A DNA stretch of 64,000 bases from Actinorhabdospora filicis (GTDB lineage Bacteria > Actinomycetota > Actinomycetes > Mycobacteriales > Micromonosporaceae). The position numbers and the translations under genes were made by a program. The stretch is taken from contig NZ_BSTX01000002.1 in assembly GCF_030269765.1 (NCBI RefSeq), positions 1,087,379 through 1,151,378 on the forward strand. The letters run 5' to 3'. Shown piece by piece: positions 52,270 to 60,972 of the stretch (positions within the stretch are counted from its first letter, which is position 1; each line of letters begins with the position of its first letter). The notes beneath the pieces were generated by a model. The model made no database searches and was not told where the DNA came from. It saw nothing but the letters and a program-made list of their open reading frames with translations.

Positions 52270-53607
52270 GTGACGACCGGACCGGGCGAGAGTTCGCCGC
52301 GCCCTATACGCGAACAGGCGGGCGCTCAGCTACGTGACCTGGTGATCTGGCTTACATTGGTGCTCATCGGGTTGCTCATCGCGGCCCTCGCGGTGGCGTT
52401 CGCCGACGACCTCGGAACGGGTGCCGCGCCCTTCTTCGGCCGTTACCGAATTGCAATCAAGTGGGTGAGCCTCCTGGCTCCGCTGGTGGCGGTTTCGGTG
52501 CTGTGGACGGCTTCCCGGCCGCGCGCGGCGCGGCTGCGGTGGGGCGTGGTGGTGTGGGGTTCCTACGTCGCGGCGCTGGCGTGGACGCTGTCGCTGGGGC
52601 TGCTGGACACCCGTGGCGGCCTGGGCCACCCGCTGACCGGCGTGGACGGGTACCTGCCCAATGTGACCGCCGCCGCCGAGCCGCTGGACTTCCTGGCGGC
52701 CTTCACCGGCATGGGCTCGCATCTCACGGCGGCCTCCTCGGGGCATCCGCCGGGACCGTTGCTGCTGCTGGCGCTGCTGGTGCCGCTGGTGGGGACGGGC
52801 CCGGGCCTGGGGGTGGCGCTGACGGCGCTGTCCACATTGACCGTGCCGCTGGTGCTGATCGCGGCGAAGTCGGCCGTCGGCGAGCGCGCCGCGCGCCGGT
52901 ACGCGCCCCTGTTGGTCCTGGCACCGTGGGCGATCTGGGTCGCGGTGAGCATGGACGGGGTGACCTCGGCGCTGCTGGCGGCGACGATGGCGATGGGCGC
53001 CTATGCCAGTGAGCGGTTCCGCAAGGGGCTGCCGGCGTTCGGTACGGCGGTGGCGGCGGGTCTGCTGCTGGGCGTGTCGACGATGTTCTCGTACGCGGCG
53101 GCGTGGATGGGCCTGGCGCTGGTGTTCTTGAACTTCGCGCGGCGGCGGCCGTTCCACAATGTGTGGATGGGCGCGGGTGCGCTGGCGCCGTTGCTGGTGG
53201 CGCAGTTGCTGGGGTTCAACTGGATGGCGGGGCTGCGGATGGCCTACGCCGATTACTCCAGCCGGATCGAGTCGCAGCGGCCGTGGGCGTGGTGGGCGGC
53301 GCTGAGCCTGGTGGTCCTGCTGGTGGCGTGCGGTCCGGCGCTGGTGGCCAGTGCGCGCAAGATGCGGAACACGCCGGGGTGGCCGTTCCTGGTGGGTTCG
53401 GCGGTGGCGGTGGTGTTCTCGGTGGTGGCGGGTCTGGCGCGCGGGGGTGTGGAGCACGCGTGGCTGCCGTTCTTCCCGTGGCTGACGCTGGCGGCGACGG
53501 CTCCGGCGCGTCCGGGTGGTCCGCCGTCTCCGTTGCCGGTGGGCGCGGCGGCGGTGGGCGCGGTGACGGCGGTGATCGTGGAAGCGGTGCTGTTGTCGCC
53601 GTGGTAG
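52270..53607 (+). CDS. Polytopic membrane protein, possible GT-C-like glycosyltransferase
   Basis: 445 residues with about 11 hydrophobic segments. SSGHPPGPLLLLALLVPLVG (near residue 155) contains the HPPG motif seen in several actinobacterial membrane proteins related to GT-C glycosyltransferases. No DxD/ExD catalytic loop is clearly visible (FADDLG near residue 45 follows the first helix), so the activity is uncertain. It precedes the EEP gene on the same strand with 16 bp between them. Confidence 0.7.
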   Translation: MTTGPGESSPRPIREQAGAQLRDLVIWLTLVLIGLLIAALAVAFADDLGTGAAPFFGRYRIAIKWVSLLAPLVAVSVLWTASRPRAARLRWGVVVWGSYVAALAWTLSLGLLDTRGGLGHPLTGVDGYLPNVTAAAEPLDFLAAFTGMGSHLTAASSGHPPGPLLLLALLVPLVGTGPGLGVALTALSTLTVPLVLIAAKSAVGERAARRYAPLLVLAPWAIWVAVSMDGVTSALLAATMAMGAYASERFRKGLPAFGTAVAAGLLLGVSTMFSYAAAWMGLALVFLNFARRRPFHNVWMGAGALAPLLVAQLLGFNWMAGLRMAYADYSSRIESQRPWAWWAALSLVVLLVACGPALVASARKMRNTPGWPFLVGSAVAVVFSVVAGLARGGVEHAWLPFFPWLTLAATAPARPGGPPSPLPVGAAAVGAVTAVIVEAVLLSPW

Positions 53608-53611
53608 GCGT

Positions 53612-53617
53612 TAACCT
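53612..53617 (+). promoter_or_regulatory. -10 hexamer of the EEP gene
   Basis: TAACCT ends 6 nt before ATG 53624, in the 16-bp gap after the membrane protein gene; a leaderless internal transcript is possible. Confidence 0.45.
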
Positions 53618-53623
53618 GCGCTG

Positions 53624-54400
53624 ATGGGCAGCGTGCGGGTCGTCAGCTACAACATCCACCACGGGGCCGATGACCGCAATCGGCCCTCGCTGGACCGGAT
53701 CGGGGCGGCGCTGGCGCGGCTGGCGCCGGATCTGGTGGGCCTGCAGGAGGTCGACCGGCGCTACGGGGAGCGCTCGGGCTGGGCCGATCAGGCCGGTGAG
53801 CTGGGTGAGCGGCTGGGCATGGAGGCGGTGTTCCTGCCGAGCATCCGGCGCGGGGACGGTGGTTACGGCAACGCGATCCTGTCGCGTTTCCCGGTGCTGG
53901 ACTCGGAGCTGGCGGCGCTGCCGACGCGGGATTCGGAGGAGGACCGGGCGGTGATCCGGGCACTGGTGTCCACTCCGGACGGTCCGCTGCACATGGTGAA
54001 CACGCACCTCAATCACCTGCCGTGGGACGGGGCGGGCCGTTCGCGGCAGCTGGTGGCGGTGGGTGAGTTCATCGCGCGGGCGCGCCAGGGGCGTCCGGCG
54101 CCAGTGGTGCTGACCGGTGACTTCAACGCGCCGCCGCGGCGGGGTGAGCTGGTGCCGTTGCGGCAGGTCCTCAATGACGGGTGGGCGGCGGTGCGGCCGG
54201 GGCCGTTGGGGTGGCTGTCGTGGTTCTGGGGCCGGGCGCCGGGTGGGACGTTCCCGTCGGTGTGGCCGGTGCGGCGCATCGACTACGTGCACGTGTCGCC
54301 GGAGCTGGTGCCGGTGGCGGCGTTCTCGCCGCGTGGGCGGGCCTCCGATCACCGGCCGATCGTGGTGGATCTGCGGGTGGGCGCCGGGGGCGCGGCCTGA
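53624..54400 (+). CDS. Endonuclease/exonuclease/phosphatase family hydrolase
   Basis: 258 residues, no signal peptide. The EEP motifs are VVSYNIHHGAD (Asn), LVGLQEVDRRYGER (Glu), NTHLNHLPWDGAGR (His), VLTGDFNAPPRRGEL (Asp, Asn), RRIDYVHVS and ASDHRPIVV (Asp, His). It cleaves a phosphodiester, either lipid headgroup or nucleic acid; NTHL favours the lipid-type branch. Substrate unknown. It ends 18 bp before the convergent GH31 gene. Confidence 0.87.
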   Translation: MGSVRVVSYNIHHGADDRNRPSLDRIGAALARLAPDLVGLQEVDRRYGERSGWADQAGELGERLGMEAVFLPSIRRGDGGYGNAILSRFPVLDSELAALPTRDSEEDRAVIRALVSTPDGPLHMVNTHLNHLPWDGAGRSRQLVAVGEFIARARQGRPAPVVLTGDFNAPPRRGELVPLRQVLNDGWAAVRPGPLGWLSWFWGRAPGGTFPSVWPVRRIDYVHVSPELVPVAAFSPRGRASDHRPIVVDLRVGAGGAA

Positions 54401-54418
54401 CCGTGCCCCCGGCGTTGG

Positions 54419-57400
54419 TCATGAGACGGCGATGGCGAAGACGTGCACGGTGGCGTTGTCGGGCAGGGTGACGGCCTGGACGGTCTTGCCGGGGTCGATG
54501 GTGAACGCGCGGTGGTAGATGCGGTATTCGACGGCCGGGTACTGGCCGGGTCCGGAGGGGGTGTTCTTGCCCTTGACGCGGACGGCGATGTCGGCGTCGC
54601 CGGTGGGCAGGCAGCACCAGTTGGGTGTGGAGAGGGTGACCTGGGTGGTCGTGCCGTCGGTGTAGCGGATGGTCATGGGGCCGCTCGCCTCGCGTGAGGT
54701 GCCGGTGGTCAGCAGCGCCAGGCGTGTCCCGGTGCCGGTGACGAGGATGGACTGGCCGGTGCCGGTGGCGTTGTCGGCGGCTCCGGTGCCGGTGGCGGTG
54801 GACGGCCAGGTGAAGGCCGTGCCCCGGTAGGTGAAGGTCTGCCCGGGCCGCAGTCCGGCCGTGGCCAGCGACTGGGCGGAGAAGCTCGATCCGCCGCCGT
54901 CGATGTCGGCCTTACCGACGTCGGCGTCGTCGGAGACGGCGGTGTTGTTCATGGCCGCGGTCAGGTCGGCGTAGGGGACGAGGGTGGAGCGGGCCGTGTC
55001 GGCCCGGTAGCGGGCCTTGTGGGCCTCGTAGGAGGCCGTGGCGGTCACCGTGGCCGTTCCGGGTGCCCCACCGGGCGTGAGGGCGAATGAGGCCGTCTGG
55101 GTGGCTCCGGGCCCGACCTTGGCGAGGGTGCGGGTGGAGGGGGTGACGCTCCAGCCTTCGGGGGCGGCCACGGTGAGCGTGACGTCCTTGAGGGTGGCGC
55201 CGGTGTCGTTGGTGAAGGAGACCGTGGCGGTGGTGGCCGTCCCCGGCGGGGTGAAGGCGGGCAGACCGAGGGCGGCGGAGGCGTCGTGGGCCTCGGGGTG
55301 GGGGCCGCCGACGGCGCTGGACCCGGTCAGGCGCAGCGTCGCGCCGGTGCGGATGCCGAGCGGGGGCGTCTTGACGCGGGTGACGTCGCCGTCCTGGATC
55401 CAGCCCTGCGCGGCGGCGTCGTAGGCGGCCTTGTCGCGCAATTCGGGCAGCTTGCGCTCGCCGAGGAAGGCGTGCGTGGGGCGCTGCCCGGTGTGGGCGG
55501 TGATCTCGTAGGGCCGCGTCGCGGTCTGCCCGGCGAAGGAGCCGCCGACGGCGCCGATGGCGACCTCCACGGTCCCCCGCCCGGCCTCGGGGGCGCGCAC
55601 GGCGAACTCCTGGCGGGCGCTCTCCCCGGCGGCGTAGCGCCTGGTCAGGCCGTCGTCCTCGTAGCGGGTGAAGGACGACTCGCCCCGCGGGTAGACGTCG
55701 AGGGTGAGGCGGTCGCCGGGGCTGACCTCGGCGTGGTTGTTGACGCCGTCGCGCCACATCGGCACGATCGCCCCGGCCCGCACGAACAGCGGGAGCCGGT
55801 CCAGCGGCGCGTGGTAGCCGTCGATGGTGGCCGGGCCTTGGTACAGGCGGCCGGACCAGTAGTCGACCCAGGTGCCCTCGGGCAGGTAGATCCCGTCGCG
55901 GACCTCGCCGCGCTGGTAGACCGGCGCGACCAGGAAGTCGCGTCCGGCGAGGAACTCGTGGGCGGCCTTGTCGCCCCAGGTGTTCGGGTCGCCGGGATAC
56001 TCCAGGACCAGCGACCGGTCGATGGGCACGCCGGTGGCGTGCGCCTCGGCGGCCAGGGTGTACAGGTAGGGCAGCAGCCGCTCGCGCAGCCGCAGGTAGT
56101 CGCGGTTGATGGCGGTGTACGGCTCGCCGTACGCCCAGGGCTGCTTGTCGCTCTCGGCCCAGCCCGACATGGTCATCAGCGCGGGCGTGAAGGCCTTCCA
56201 CTGCAGGTCGCGGACGTAGGACTCCGGCGAGCCGCCGAAGATGCCGTCGATGTCGCCGGCGCTGTAGGCGATGCCCGACAGGCCCGCGCCGTGGATGGCC
56301 GGGATCTGCCAGCGCACCGCGTCCAGGGACCCCGAGTGGTCGCCGGTCCACTGGACCGCGCACCGCTGCGTGCCCGCCCAGCCGGCCACCGTCCAGGCGT
56401 AGCCGCGCGCATCGGAGTAGCGCTCGATGCCGTCGTGGGCGTCCTCGCAGCCCGACAGGGCGTGCCGGTAGCCGTCGCCGACCCAGGCCACGTCCAGCTT
56501 GCGCACCCGCAGCCCGGCGGTGCCGACCTCGTACTCCTGGTTCGGCAGGCCGTCCTCGGTCCACAAACCCAGCTGGATACCGCGTTCCCGCAGCTCACCG
56601 CCCATCCAGTCGAGGCGCTCGTAACCGCAGCCGTAGCCGTCGTTGACCAGCATCCAGCCGCGCGGCATGTCGTGGTCGACATAGCCCTGCGCGACGGCCA
56701 CCGCGTCCTCGGGGGTCCGTTCGCCGCGGTTGGCGTTGTGCAGGTAGCAGTCGGCGTCGCCGAGCTCCATGCCGTAGATCGGCGGCATCATCGGCCGCCC
56801 GGTCAGCGCGGTGTACCGGTTCAGCGAGGTCTTCAGGTCCCCGACGAAGAAGTACGCGTCGAAGCGGTCCTCGTCGTGGCTGGTGGTCACCGGCTCGCCG
56901 AAGTCGTAGGACCCGGCGGTGAAGGTGTTGCGCAGGACCCCGTAACCGGCGGTGGACATGTAGTACGGCGAGGCGTTGGGAACGTCGCCGTCCTCCCACC
57001 CGTCCGGATCGGTGATCTTGATGGTGGTGCCGCGGTGGCTGAAGCGGCCGTTCTGCATGCCGCCGCCGAAGAACTGCTCGCGCTCGCCGCGCGCCAGGTG
57101 CTGGCTGGTCCGCCAGCCGCTCCCGGCCCTGGTCCAGGACACCGGGGCCGTCTCGCGCCACACGGGCGTGCCGTCGGCGCGCTCGACGGCGAAGGTCAGC
57201 GGCGACTTGCGGGCGATGACCCGCACCGAGGCCGTGGCCAGCACGTACGCTTCGGAGGTCTCGGTGTAGGTGGTGACCGGTGCCGGGTAGTCGGTCTTCA
57301 CCACGATGTCGGCCGCCGGGGCGCCGGGCTCCTGCGGAGGGGTGTTGGCCGGGTCGGTGAACTCGCCGTCGGGGGCGACCTGGAGCCGGAACTGGTCGTC

Positions 57401-57601
57401 CAGGGAGAACATCACGCGGGCCTTGGCGGCCCCGGCGTCGAAGGTGTAGGCGGCGCCGTCGGCGTGGAAGCCGGTCACGGCCCCCAGCGCGCCGTCGGAC
57501 GCCGGTGGTGCCGCGAAGGCCGCGGCGGGCGCGATGAGCGCCGTGGCGGCCAGGGCGGCGGCGAGCAGCCTCGCCCGTGGATGCCGCAGTCGTAAAGCCA
57601 T
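54419..57601 (-). CDS. Secreted glycoside hydrolase family 31 enzyme, multidomain
   Basis: 1060 residues. A signal peptide (RLLAAALAATALIAPAAAFA-A) is followed by the GH31 N-terminal sandwich (about 40-270), barrel (about 280-600) and C-terminal strands, then a NEW3-like domain (ATTATVSFTNDTGATLKDVT, near 790-870) and a beta-rich terminal domain. Candidate catalytic aspartates are in RKLDVAWVGDGY (nucleophile strand) and VQWTGDHSGSL (acid/base). The WxDMNE motif of alpha-glucosidases is absent, so this belongs to another subfamily; alpha-galactosidase-type activity is one option. ATG 57601. Confidence 0.85.
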   Translation of the reverse strand: MALRLRHPRARLLAAALAATALIAPAAAFAAPPASDGALGAVTGFHADGAAYTFDAGAAKARVMFSLDDQFRLQVAPDGEFTDPANTPPQEPGAPAADIVVKTDYPAPVTTYTETSEAYVLATASVRVIARKSPLTFAVERADGTPVWRETAPVSWTRAGSGWRTSQHLARGEREQFFGGGMQNGRFSHRGTTIKITDPDGWEDGDVPNASPYYMSTAGYGVLRNTFTAGSYDFGEPVTTSHDEDRFDAYFFVGDLKTSLNRYTALTGRPMMPPIYGMELGDADCYLHNANRGERTPEDAVAVAQGYVDHDMPRGWMLVNDGYGCGYERLDWMGGELRERGIQLGLWTEDGLPNQEYEVGTAGLRVRKLDVAWVGDGYRHALSGCEDAHDGIERYSDARGYAWTVAGWAGTQRCAVQWTGDHSGSLDAVRWQIPAIHGAGLSGIAYSAGDIDGIFGGSPESYVRDLQWKAFTPALMTMSGWAESDKQPWAYGEPYTAINRDYLRLRERLLPYLYTLAAEAHATGVPIDRSLVLEYPGDPNTWGDKAAHEFLAGRDFLVAPVYQRGEVRDGIYLPEGTWVDYWSGRLYQGPATIDGYHAPLDRLPLFVRAGAIVPMWRDGVNNHAEVSPGDRLTLDVYPRGESSFTRYEDDGLTRRYAAGESARQEFAVRAPEAGRGTVEVAIGAVGGSFAGQTATRPYEITAHTGQRPTHAFLGERKLPELRDKAAYDAAAQGWIQDGDVTRVKTPPLGIRTGATLRLTGSSAVGGPHPEAHDASAALGLPAFTPPGTATTATVSFTNDTGATLKDVTLTVAAPEGWSVTPSTRTLAKVGPGATQTASFALTPGGAPGTATVTATASYEAHKARYRADTARSTLVPYADLTAAMNNTAVSDDADVGKADIDGGGSSFSAQSLATAGLRPGQTFTYRGTAFTWPSTATGTGAADNATGTGQSILVTGTGTRLALLTTGTSREASGPMTIRYTDGTTTQVTLSTPNWCCLPTGDADIAVRVKGKNTPSGPGQYPAVEYRIYHRAFTIDPGKTVQAVTLPDNATVHVFAIAVS

Positions 57602-57756
57602 GGGTGGTCCGTCCTCGTGTGTGGGCAGCACTTGACCAGTGCGTTCTACCGCGTACGGGACGGAAGGGGCCAGCAGTGCGCAGGACGCCCGCGTGAAGCG
57701 CCGGCCGCGAGGCGTGTTCGCGTGCGCGTTCGGGCGCGAAAGCGCGTCCGCGCGTG

Positions 57757-57784
57757 AAAAGACCCCCGGCCGAAGCCGGGGGTC
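57757..57784 (-). terminator. Terminator of the ABC-F gene
   Basis: Perfect 10-bp stem (arms 57761-57770 and 57775-57784, 4-nt loop) followed by TTTT on the minus strand, 9 bp after the stop at 57794. The rest of 57602-57756 contains the GH31 5' region and no gene. Confidence 0.85.
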
Positions 57785-57793
57785 CCGTCGGTG

Positions 57794-59419
57794 TCAGGCG
57801 AGCTCGACCAGTTCCAGCAGGTCGTCGCTCCAGGTGTCCTCGATGCCGTCGGGCAGGATGATCGCCCGCTCCGGGCGCAGCGCGCGCACCGCGCCCGGGT
57901 CGTGGGTGACCAGGACGATCGCGCCGGGGAAGCGGTCGATGGCGTCCAGGACCTGCTCGCGGCTGGCCGGGTCGAGGTTGTTCGTCGGCTCGTCCAGCAG
58001 CAGCACGTTGGCGCCCGAGCAGACCAGCGTGGACAGCGCCAGGCGGGTCTTCTCTCCGCCGGAGAGGACCCCGGCGGGCTTGTCGACGTCATCGCCGGTG
58101 AACAGGAACGCGCCCAGGATCTTGCGCAGCTCGGTGTCGGGCAGGTCCGAACCGGCCGTGGAGGCCGCGCTGCGCATCAGCTCCAGGACCGTGCGATCCA
58201 CGTCGAGGGTCTCGTGCTCCTGCGCGTAGTACCCGATCCGCAGGCCGTGGCCGGGCACGACCTCGCCGGTGTCGGGCTCCAGCACACCGGCCAGCATCCG
58301 CAGCAGCGTGGTCTTGCCCGCACCGTTGAGGCCCAGGATGACCACCCGCGAGCCCCGGTCGACGGCCAGGTCGACGTCCATGAAGATCTCCAGGGACCCG
58401 TAGGACTTCGACAGGCCGTGCGCAGTCAGCGGGGTCTTCCCGCAGGGCGCCGGCTGCGGCAGGCGGACCTTGGCCACGCGGTCGGAGACGCGCACGTCCT
58501 CCAGGGACGACACCATCCGCTCGGCCCGCTTGAGCATGTTCTGCGCGGCGACGGCCTTGGTGGCCTTGGCGCGCATCTTCTCGGCCTGCGCGGTCAGCGC
58601 CGCGGCCTTCTTCTCGGTGTTGGCGCGCTCGCGGCGACGGCGCTGCTCGTCGCCCTCGCGGGCCTCCAGGTACTTCTTCCAGCCCAGGTTGTAGACGTCG
58701 ACGGTGGCGCGGTTGGCGTCGAGGTACCAGACCTTGTTCACCACCGCGTCCAGCAGCTCGGCGTCGTGACTGATGACGATGAGCCCGCCCTTGTGCGCCG
58801 ACAGGAAGTCGCGCAGCCAGGCGATGGAGTCGGCGTCCAGGTGGTTGGTGGGCTCGTCGAGCAGCAGCGTGCCGCCGCCGTCGGCGGTGTCGGCGAACAG
58901 GATCCGGGCCAGCTCCACCCGGCGGCGCTGACCACCGGAGAGGGTGCTCAGGGTCTGGGCGAGGATCCGGTCGGGCAGGCCCAGGTTGGCGCAGATGCGC
59001 GCGGCCTGCGCCTCGGCGGCGTAACCGCCCAGGGCCGCGAAGCGGTCCTCCAGGGCGCCGTACTTGCGGACGAGGCGGTCGCGCTCACCGGCGTCGACGA
59101 CCTCGGCCATCGCCGTCTCCAGCTTCTTCATGTCGGCCATGAGGGTGTCCAGGCCGCGCGCGGACAGCACGCGGTCGCGGGCCGACACGCCCAGGTCACC
59201 GGTGCGGGGGTCCTGGGGCAGGTAGCCGAAGGGGCCGCGGCGCTCGAAGGAACCCGCGTAGGGCAGGGACTCCCCCGCCATGGCCTTGAGCGTGGTGGTC
59301 TTGCCGGCGCCGTTGCGGCCGACCAGGCCGATGCGGTCGCCCGGCTGCACGCGCAGGCTGATGTCTTCGAGCAGGATGCGAGAGCCGGCGCGGAGTTCGA
59401 GACCGGTCACGGAAATCAT
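57794..59419 (-). CDS. ABC-F family ATPase
   Basis: 541 residues with two ABC modules and no membrane segments. Module 1: Walker A LVGRNGAGKTT, signature LSGGQRRRVELARI and LLLDEPTNHLD. A charged linker about residues 230-300 (EGDEQRRRRERANTEKKAAA) is the ribosome-contacting region of ABC-F proteins. Module 2: ILGLNGAGKTT, LSGGEKTRLALSTL and LLLDEPTNNLD. Members adjust translation or protect ribosomes from antibiotics; which applies is unknown. ATG 59419 (MISVTGLELRAG) fits the family start better than the upstream codon. Confidence 0.9.
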   Translation of the reverse strand: MISVTGLELRAGSRILLEDISLRVQPGDRIGLVGRNGAGKTTTLKAMAGESLPYAGSFERRGPFGYLPQDPRTGDLGVSARDRVLSARGLDTLMADMKKLETAMAEVVDAGERDRLVRKYGALEDRFAALGGYAAEAQAARICANLGLPDRILAQTLSTLSGGQRRRVELARILFADTADGGGTLLLDEPTNHLDADSIAWLRDFLSAHKGGLIVISHDAELLDAVVNKVWYLDANRATVDVYNLGWKKYLEAREGDEQRRRRERANTEKKAAALTAQAEKMRAKATKAVAAQNMLKRAERMVSSLEDVRVSDRVAKVRLPQPAPCGKTPLTAHGLSKSYGSLEIFMDVDLAVDRGSRVVILGLNGAGKTTLLRMLAGVLEPDTGEVVPGHGLRIGYYAQEHETLDVDRTVLELMRSAASTAGSDLPDTELRKILGAFLFTGDDVDKPAGVLSGGEKTRLALSTLVCSGANVLLLDEPTNNLDPASREQVLDAIDRFPGAIVLVTHDPGAVRALRPERAIILPDGIEDTWSDDLLELVELA

Positions 59420-59670
59420 GCGAATGTGCTCACTTTCGGGACGAACAGGACTGACCATGGGCGCGAGACATCGGCCGACCGCGTGGAGCAGGGCTCAACA
59501 CGTGATGACGGTCGGCTGGAAAGGTCAGTCTTCGCAACGGTGGAGCATGCGTCGAGTGTAACCAGTGATCGCCGATGGACCCATCCGCCTCCGACGGGCG
59601 GGGCGGAGATCTGGACCGAACGGGTCTTTCCGATCCGGCGCACGGCCCTTTGATGCCTCGTTTCGCCTGG

Positions 59671-59702
59671 TAGCGACCCGGGTGTCCGGAGCGTAGTCGC
59701 TA
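59671..59702. promoter_or_regulatory. Inverted repeat upstream of the M23 gene
   Basis: TAGCGAC-N18-GTCGCTA, directly before the M23 ATG at 59717; its right arm overlaps TAGCTT (59701-59706), a possible -10. The spacing fits a bound dimer. The rest of the 297-bp divergent region 59420-59716 contains no gene. Confidence 0.4.
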
Positions 59703-59716
59703 GCTTTCAGCGGGTT

Positions 59717-60568
59717 ATGTCTGAGCCGAAGCATCCAGCGAAGACGGCGAGGCACCGGGCCAAGGCCGGTGCCTCGACTCTCGCGCAGAAGATCGGTGCC
59801 GCGACCCGGATCGGAAGATCCCGGGCGCGGCATCTGGCAGAACAGCTCCGCGGTGGCTTCCACCGCCTTGAACCGGCCAAAGCCCGGCCGTACGTCCCCC
59901 GCGCCGCCTTCGCCGGCCTGGTCGCGGCCGCCGTGATCACCACCGGCTTCAACGTCGCCTCGGCGGCCGACGAGCCGGTGGGCGCCACCGCCGCCGCGAC
60001 CGCCGTCGCCCCCGACCCCACCCGGGTCGCCCAGGACGACCAGGCCACGCGCAACAAGGACCGGTCGCTGAGCCAGTCTTCCGGCGACGCCACCCTGAAG
60101 GAGAGCAAGGAGAAGGCCGAGAAGGAGGCCCGCGAGCGGGAGGAGGCCGAGCGCAAGGAGCGCGAGGAGGCCGCCCGGCGCTGGACCCTCCCGTCGGACG
60201 CGCCGGTCTCCGACGTGTACGGGCCGCGCGCCTGGCGCGGCGGCGAGATGCACGCCGGCACCGACTTCGCCGCCGACACCGGCCAGGACAACAAGGCCGC
60301 CTACAAGGGCACCGTCGTCCAGGCGGGCTGGAACGGCGGCTACGGCATCTCGGTGACCATCCGCCACCCCGACGGCCAGGAGACCCTCTACGGCCACAAC
60401 TCCGATGTCGTGGTCAGCGTGGGCGACGAGGTCGAGACCGGCCAGACCATCGGCCACGCCGGCTCCACCGGCGACGTCACCGGCCCGCACCTGCACTTCG
60501 AGGTGCACATCGACGGCGCGGCCATCGACCCGGTCCCGTTCCTGCGCGAGCACGGCGTCGACATCTAG
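59717..60568 (+). CDS. M23 family zinc endopeptidase, membrane-anchored or secreted
   Basis: 283 residues. A basic cytoplasmic-type N-terminus (about 1-60) leads into one hydrophobic segment (AAFAGLVAAAVITTGFNVAS), then a Glu/Lys-rich coiled coil (ESKEKAEKEAREREEAERKE) and the peptidase domain. Zinc ligands are in MHAGTDFAA (His, Asp) and GPHLHFEVHID (His). It would cut cross-bridges of peptidoglycan outside the cell. ATG 59717. A hairpin terminator follows. Confidence 0.9.
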   Translation: MSEPKHPAKTARHRAKAGASTLAQKIGAATRIGRSRARHLAEQLRGGFHRLEPAKARPYVPRAAFAGLVAAAVITTGFNVASAADEPVGATAAATAVAPDPTRVAQDDQATRNKDRSLSQSSGDATLKESKEKAEKEAREREEAERKEREEAARRWTLPSDAPVSDVYGPRAWRGGEMHAGTDFAADTGQDNKAAYKGTVVQAGWNGGYGISVTIRHPDGQETLYGHNSDVVVSVGDEVETGQTIGHAGSTGDVTGPHLHFEVHIDGAAIDPVPFLREHGVDI

Positions 60569-60612
60569 ACGGAAGAATCACCCCCGCGACGGCCTTTCGG
60601 GCCGACGATTCG

Positions 60613-60643
60613 GCGGCGGCGCCCTTTGGGCGCCGCCGCTTTT
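60613..60643 (+). terminator. Terminator of the M23 gene
   Basis: Perfect 12-bp GC stem (arms 60613-60624 and 60628-60639, TTT loop) followed by TTTT, 45 bp after the stop. Confidence 0.85.
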
Positions 60644-60972
60644 CGCACCCCGGGTTCCCGGGGGCGCCTTTCGCCCCATCGAGATCAACTGAGACCGATT
60701 CTGCACTGTTCTACTCGTCCCCCGAATCGCCCATTGACAGTTCCGGGCGGACGCGATCGCGTCATCGCTTCGAAACAACGGAAGGGAATTGACACCCTTC
60801 TCACTCCGGTCCATGATCACGTTGCGTGATTCCGGTCGTCGAAACGTTTCAACTTACCGGTGCGAATCGCCCGGTTGATCGTTCGTGTGCCATTCCGGTG
60901 GATCACCGTGCATTTCCGGGAGCCGCACGGTGCGGATCACTCCACCGCCGAGACCGCCGACTCCCGCGCGGT
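60644..60972 (+). other. 329-bp non-coding region with an orphan promoter and palindrome
   Basis: No gene is supported. TTGACA (60789-60794), 17 bp, CATGAT (60812-60817) is a good plus-strand promoter match, and GAAACGTTTC (60841-60850), a LacI-type palindrome, lies just downstream of where transcription would start. The only downstream coding sequence is antisense to the VLRF1 gene, so an untranslated or antisense RNA is possible. Confidence 0.4.

Noticed and set aside
59420-59716. c-di-AMP (ydaO) riboswitch ahead of the M23 endopeptidase
   Set aside because: Such switches do precede cell-wall hydrolases in actinomycetes, but the conserved GC-rich core motifs are not visible and the likely -10 lies only about 11 bp before the ATG.
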